18,185 nt of DNA, taken from contig JAJYAE010000053.1 of NCBI GenBank assembly GCA_021779695.1, positions 1-18,185 of the forward strand, written 5' to 3'. A program made the position numbers and the translations under genes. Below, in pieces: positions 16,388 through 18,185 of the stretch (positions within the stretch are counted from its first letter, which is position 1; the number at the start of each line of letters is the position of its first letter). The notes below the pieces were generated by a model. It did no database searches. It saw nothing but the letters and a program-made list of their open reading frames with translations, and was not told the origin of the DNA. Origin of the DNA: Acidobacteriota bacterium (GTDB taxonomy: Bacteria > Acidobacteriota > Terriglobia > Terriglobales > Acidobacteriaceae).

Positions 16388-18010
16388 ATGAGCTCTGGAT
16401 TCAACAGGCGCGAATTTCTGGGGATGTCTGGCGCAACGATGATGACGGGGGTCTTGGGAAACGGCGCGGGTCAACCTCCGACACCCGACGTGACGAACTC
16501 GACTGATGCTGCTGTTGCCGGGCAGGATCTGAAGAAACGCCCGAACTTGATTCTGTTCATGCCGGACGAGATGCGGGCAGACAGCCTTGCCTGCTACGGA
16601 AATCCGGTGACAAAGACGCCGAACTTCGACCGCCTGGCCAAAGAAGGAACGCGCTTTGCAAACTGCCACGTGCAGTTCCCAGTGTGCGGGGCATCGCGTT
16701 GCAGCCTGCTGACAGGATGGCCGACCAGCGTCCGCGGTCATCGCAGCCTGCAATACTTTCTCCGCCCCGAGGAGCCAAACCTCTTCCGTTACCTGCGCCA
16801 TGCCGGATACGACGTGTTTTGGTACGGCAAGAACGATGCGTTGGCGGCGCAAAGCTTCTATGGCAGCGTGACGGAGTGGCAGGACAGCGGATACGCGGGC
16901 ATGATGAGTGCAATGCGAACGATGCGCGATCTTACCCCCGGCTCCACGTCGATGCTGTATTCGGCCTCTGGCGACCGGCGATCAACCTCCGATTACACCA
17001 ATCTGCAGAGAGCTTTCAATATCCTGGACCGCAAAGAGACGGACCGGCCGTTCTGCATTTTCCTGCCGCTCCTCGAACCGCACCCGCCGTACACCATCCC
17101 AGAAGACTTCTTTAATATGTATTCCCCCTCCGACGTTCCGGCTCCAATTCCGCCGGGGCTGAAGCGCAAGCCGATGTACCACGAAGGCATTCGAAAATTC
17201 GACGCATTGGATCGACTTGATGAAACCACCTTCCGCAAGATCCGCGCCGTCTATTACGGGCAGGTGAGCTACAGCGACTGGTTAATGGGCGAACTGCTTG
17301 CCGAGTTGGAGAAGACAAGCCACGACAAAGATACGGCGGTCTTTCTACTTTCTGACCATGGTGACTACGCGGGCGATTATGGGCTGGTGGAGAAGTGGCC
17401 GAGCGGGCTGGAGGATTGTTTGAGCCATGTTCCCCTTATCGGCCGAGCTCCCGGCGGCAAGGCGGGCACGGTGGCAGAAGACATGGTCGAGCTGTACGAC
17501 GTGATGCAGACCGCGCTCGACCTCGCCGGCGCCCGTGCGCACCACACGCATTTTGCCCGGACCCTTGTGCCGCAGTTGAGCGGTGGCAAGGGCGATCCGA
17601 ACCGGGCAGCTTTCAGCGAAGGTGGTTACAACATCTACGAACCGCAGTGTTTTCCGTCGGGCACTGGAGGCATGTACGCAGGCAAGCAGAAGCTACAGAA
17701 CGAAGTGCCTGTCTCCGTGTCGCGCAGCGCGATGGTGCGTACACGGACACACAAGCTCATTATCCGGCCGCAGGACCAGAGCGAACTCTACTTTTACGGA
17801 AACGATCCTGAAGAGAGAAATAATCTCTTTGGCGAGAGCAGTGTCAGAGCGGTGCACGCAGAGCTACAGATGAAGCTGCTGGATCATTTTCTTGAAACGA
17901 GCGGCGTAGCGCCCTTCGACAAGGATTCGCGCAACTGCCCGCCTTTCTATCCGAATCGGCCTGATCCAATTCCTGCCGACTGGCCGACAAAGATTCTCGA
18001 CAAGGAATAA
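16388..18010 (+). CDS. Tat-exported sulfatase 3, close paralogue of sulfatase 1
   Basis: A 540-residue type I sulfatase with Tat motif NRREFLG and catalytic Cys100 in CGASRCSLLTG. The same ligand pattern as sulfatase 1 is visible (PDEMRAD, YGKND, LEPHPPY, SDHGD, LVEKWPSGLEDC). Long blocks such as SVRGHRSL.YFLRPEEPNLFR and KAVYYGQVSYSDWL-like segments are shared with sulfatase 1, and both end in ILDK. The start at 16388 is chosen because GGAG lies 8 bases upstream and the N-terminus then matches the paralogue; ATG at 16382 in the same frame is only 2 bases from that site. It probably forms an operon with sulfatase 2 before it and the maturase 76 bases after it. The substrate is unknown. The G+C-richer codon use matches receptor 2 rather than sulfatase 1. 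Confidence 0.92.
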   Translation: MSSGFNRREFLGMSGATMMTGVLGNGAGQPPTPDVTNSTDAAVAGQDLKKRPNLILFMPDEMRADSLACYGNPVTKTPNFDRLAKEGTRFANCHVQFPVCGASRCSLLTGWPTSVRGHRSLQYFLRPEEPNLFRYLRHAGYDVFWYGKNDALAAQSFYGSVTEWQDSGYAGMMSAMRTMRDLTPGSTSMLYSASGDRRSTSDYTNLQRAFNILDRKETDRPFCIFLPLLEPHPPYTIPEDFFNMYSPSDVPAPIPPGLKRKPMYHEGIRKFDALDRLDETTFRKIRAVYYGQVSYSDWLMGELLAELEKTSHDKDTAVFLLSDHGDYAGDYGLVEKWPSGLEDCLSHVPLIGRAPGGKAGTVAEDMVELYDVMQTALDLAGARAHHTHFARTLVPQLSGGKGDPNRAAFSEGGYNIYEPQCFPSGTGGMYAGKQKLQNEVPVSVSRSAMVRTRTHKLIIRPQDQSELYFYGNDPEERNNLFGESSVRAVHAELQMKLLDHFLETSGVAPFDKDSRNCPPFYPNRPDPIPADWPTKILDKE

Positions 18011-18086
18011 CGGAGCGGTGATAGAAGTAAAGCACGCGCATTCGACGCTTGAAGGTGTTGCGTAGTGCATGAGCCTAAGGATCAAT

Positions 18087-18185
18087 ATGAGCAGCACCAA
18101 CTTCCACGTTCTGGCTAAGCCGATCGGGCCGATCTGCAATCTCGACTGCAAGTACTGCTTCTACCTTGAGAAGGAGTCGCTCTAT
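18087..18185 (+). CDS. Anaerobic sulfatase-maturating enzyme (radical SAM), N-terminal part, cut by window edge
   Basis: The first 33 residues are visible and begin MSSTNFHVLAKPIGPICNLD. The C-x3-C-x2-C cluster motif (Cys17, Cys21, Cys24 in CNLDCKYC) followed by FYLEKESLY is characteristic of anSME. In that family a [4Fe-4S] cluster cleaves S-adenosylmethionine, and Cys or Ser of a sulfatase is oxidised to formylglycine without oxygen. AAGGA at 18077-18081 lies 5 bases before this ATG; an in-frame ATG at 18069 is less likely. It is the last visible gene of the sulfatase operon and the expected activator of all three sulfatases. The two auxiliary-cluster Cys motifs lie outside the window. Confidence 0.88.
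   Translation, partial: MSSTNFHVLAKPIGPICNLDCKYCFYLEKESLY

Noticed and set aside
18034..18069. GCAC...GTGC inverted repeat before the maturase
   Set aside because: Short broken stem with a long loop and no T-run; not distinguishable from chance.
1..18185. CRISPR arrays, insertion sequences and phage genes
   Set aside because: No regularly spaced repeats, transposase motifs or terminal inverted repeats with target duplications were seen.

Overview
The window reads as chromosomal DNA of an Acidobacteriota member, probably class Terriglobia. Three things suggest this: two very large 'Oar-type' TonB-dependent receptors with a carboxypeptidase-regulatory-like N-terminal domain, multiple Tat-exported sulfatases, and two single-pass membrane proteins whose N-terminal module (FLRFVVEGAL...LKER..GIEVFGRP.DYD...D.IVR) is typical of that phylum. 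The assignment rests on family knowledge, not on a search.

Layout. Left edge (1-1597): the tail of an unidentified plus-strand gene converges with a minus-strand class V aminotransferase of the cysteine-desulfurase-like VC1184 type. A gene-poor stretch of nearly 800 bases follows. Module A (2385-8880): outer-membrane receptor 1 and sulfatase 1 on the plus strand, then membrane protein 1 on the minus strand. A 660-base spacer holds a strong stem-loop and a possible remnant of a third membrane-protein copy. Module B (9543-right edge): membrane protein 2 on the minus strand, divergent from receptor 2, sulfatase 2 (iduronate-2-sulfatase-like) and sulfatase 3 on the plus strand. The first 33 codons of a radical-SAM anaerobic sulfatase-maturating enzyme close the window.

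How the parts may work together (inference). The receptors would import a sulfated glycan or sulfate ester across the outer membrane. The Tat-exported sulfatases would remove sulfate in the periplasm. The maturase would convert the active-site Cys of all three sulfatases to formylglycine in the cytoplasm before export. The two membrane proteins, each with a cytoplasmic module, one membrane helix and a large exported domain, are placed like sensors or regulators. No glycoside hydrolase, SusD, sigma/anti-sigma pair or sugar kinase is visible, so the substrate is unknown.

Modules A and B are clearly related (sulfatases 1 and 3 are about three quarters identical by eye), but A is visibly poorer in G+C. 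That suggests an old duplication or separate acquisition rather than a recent tandem copy. The most under-described element is the receptor-sulfatase-membrane protein pairing.
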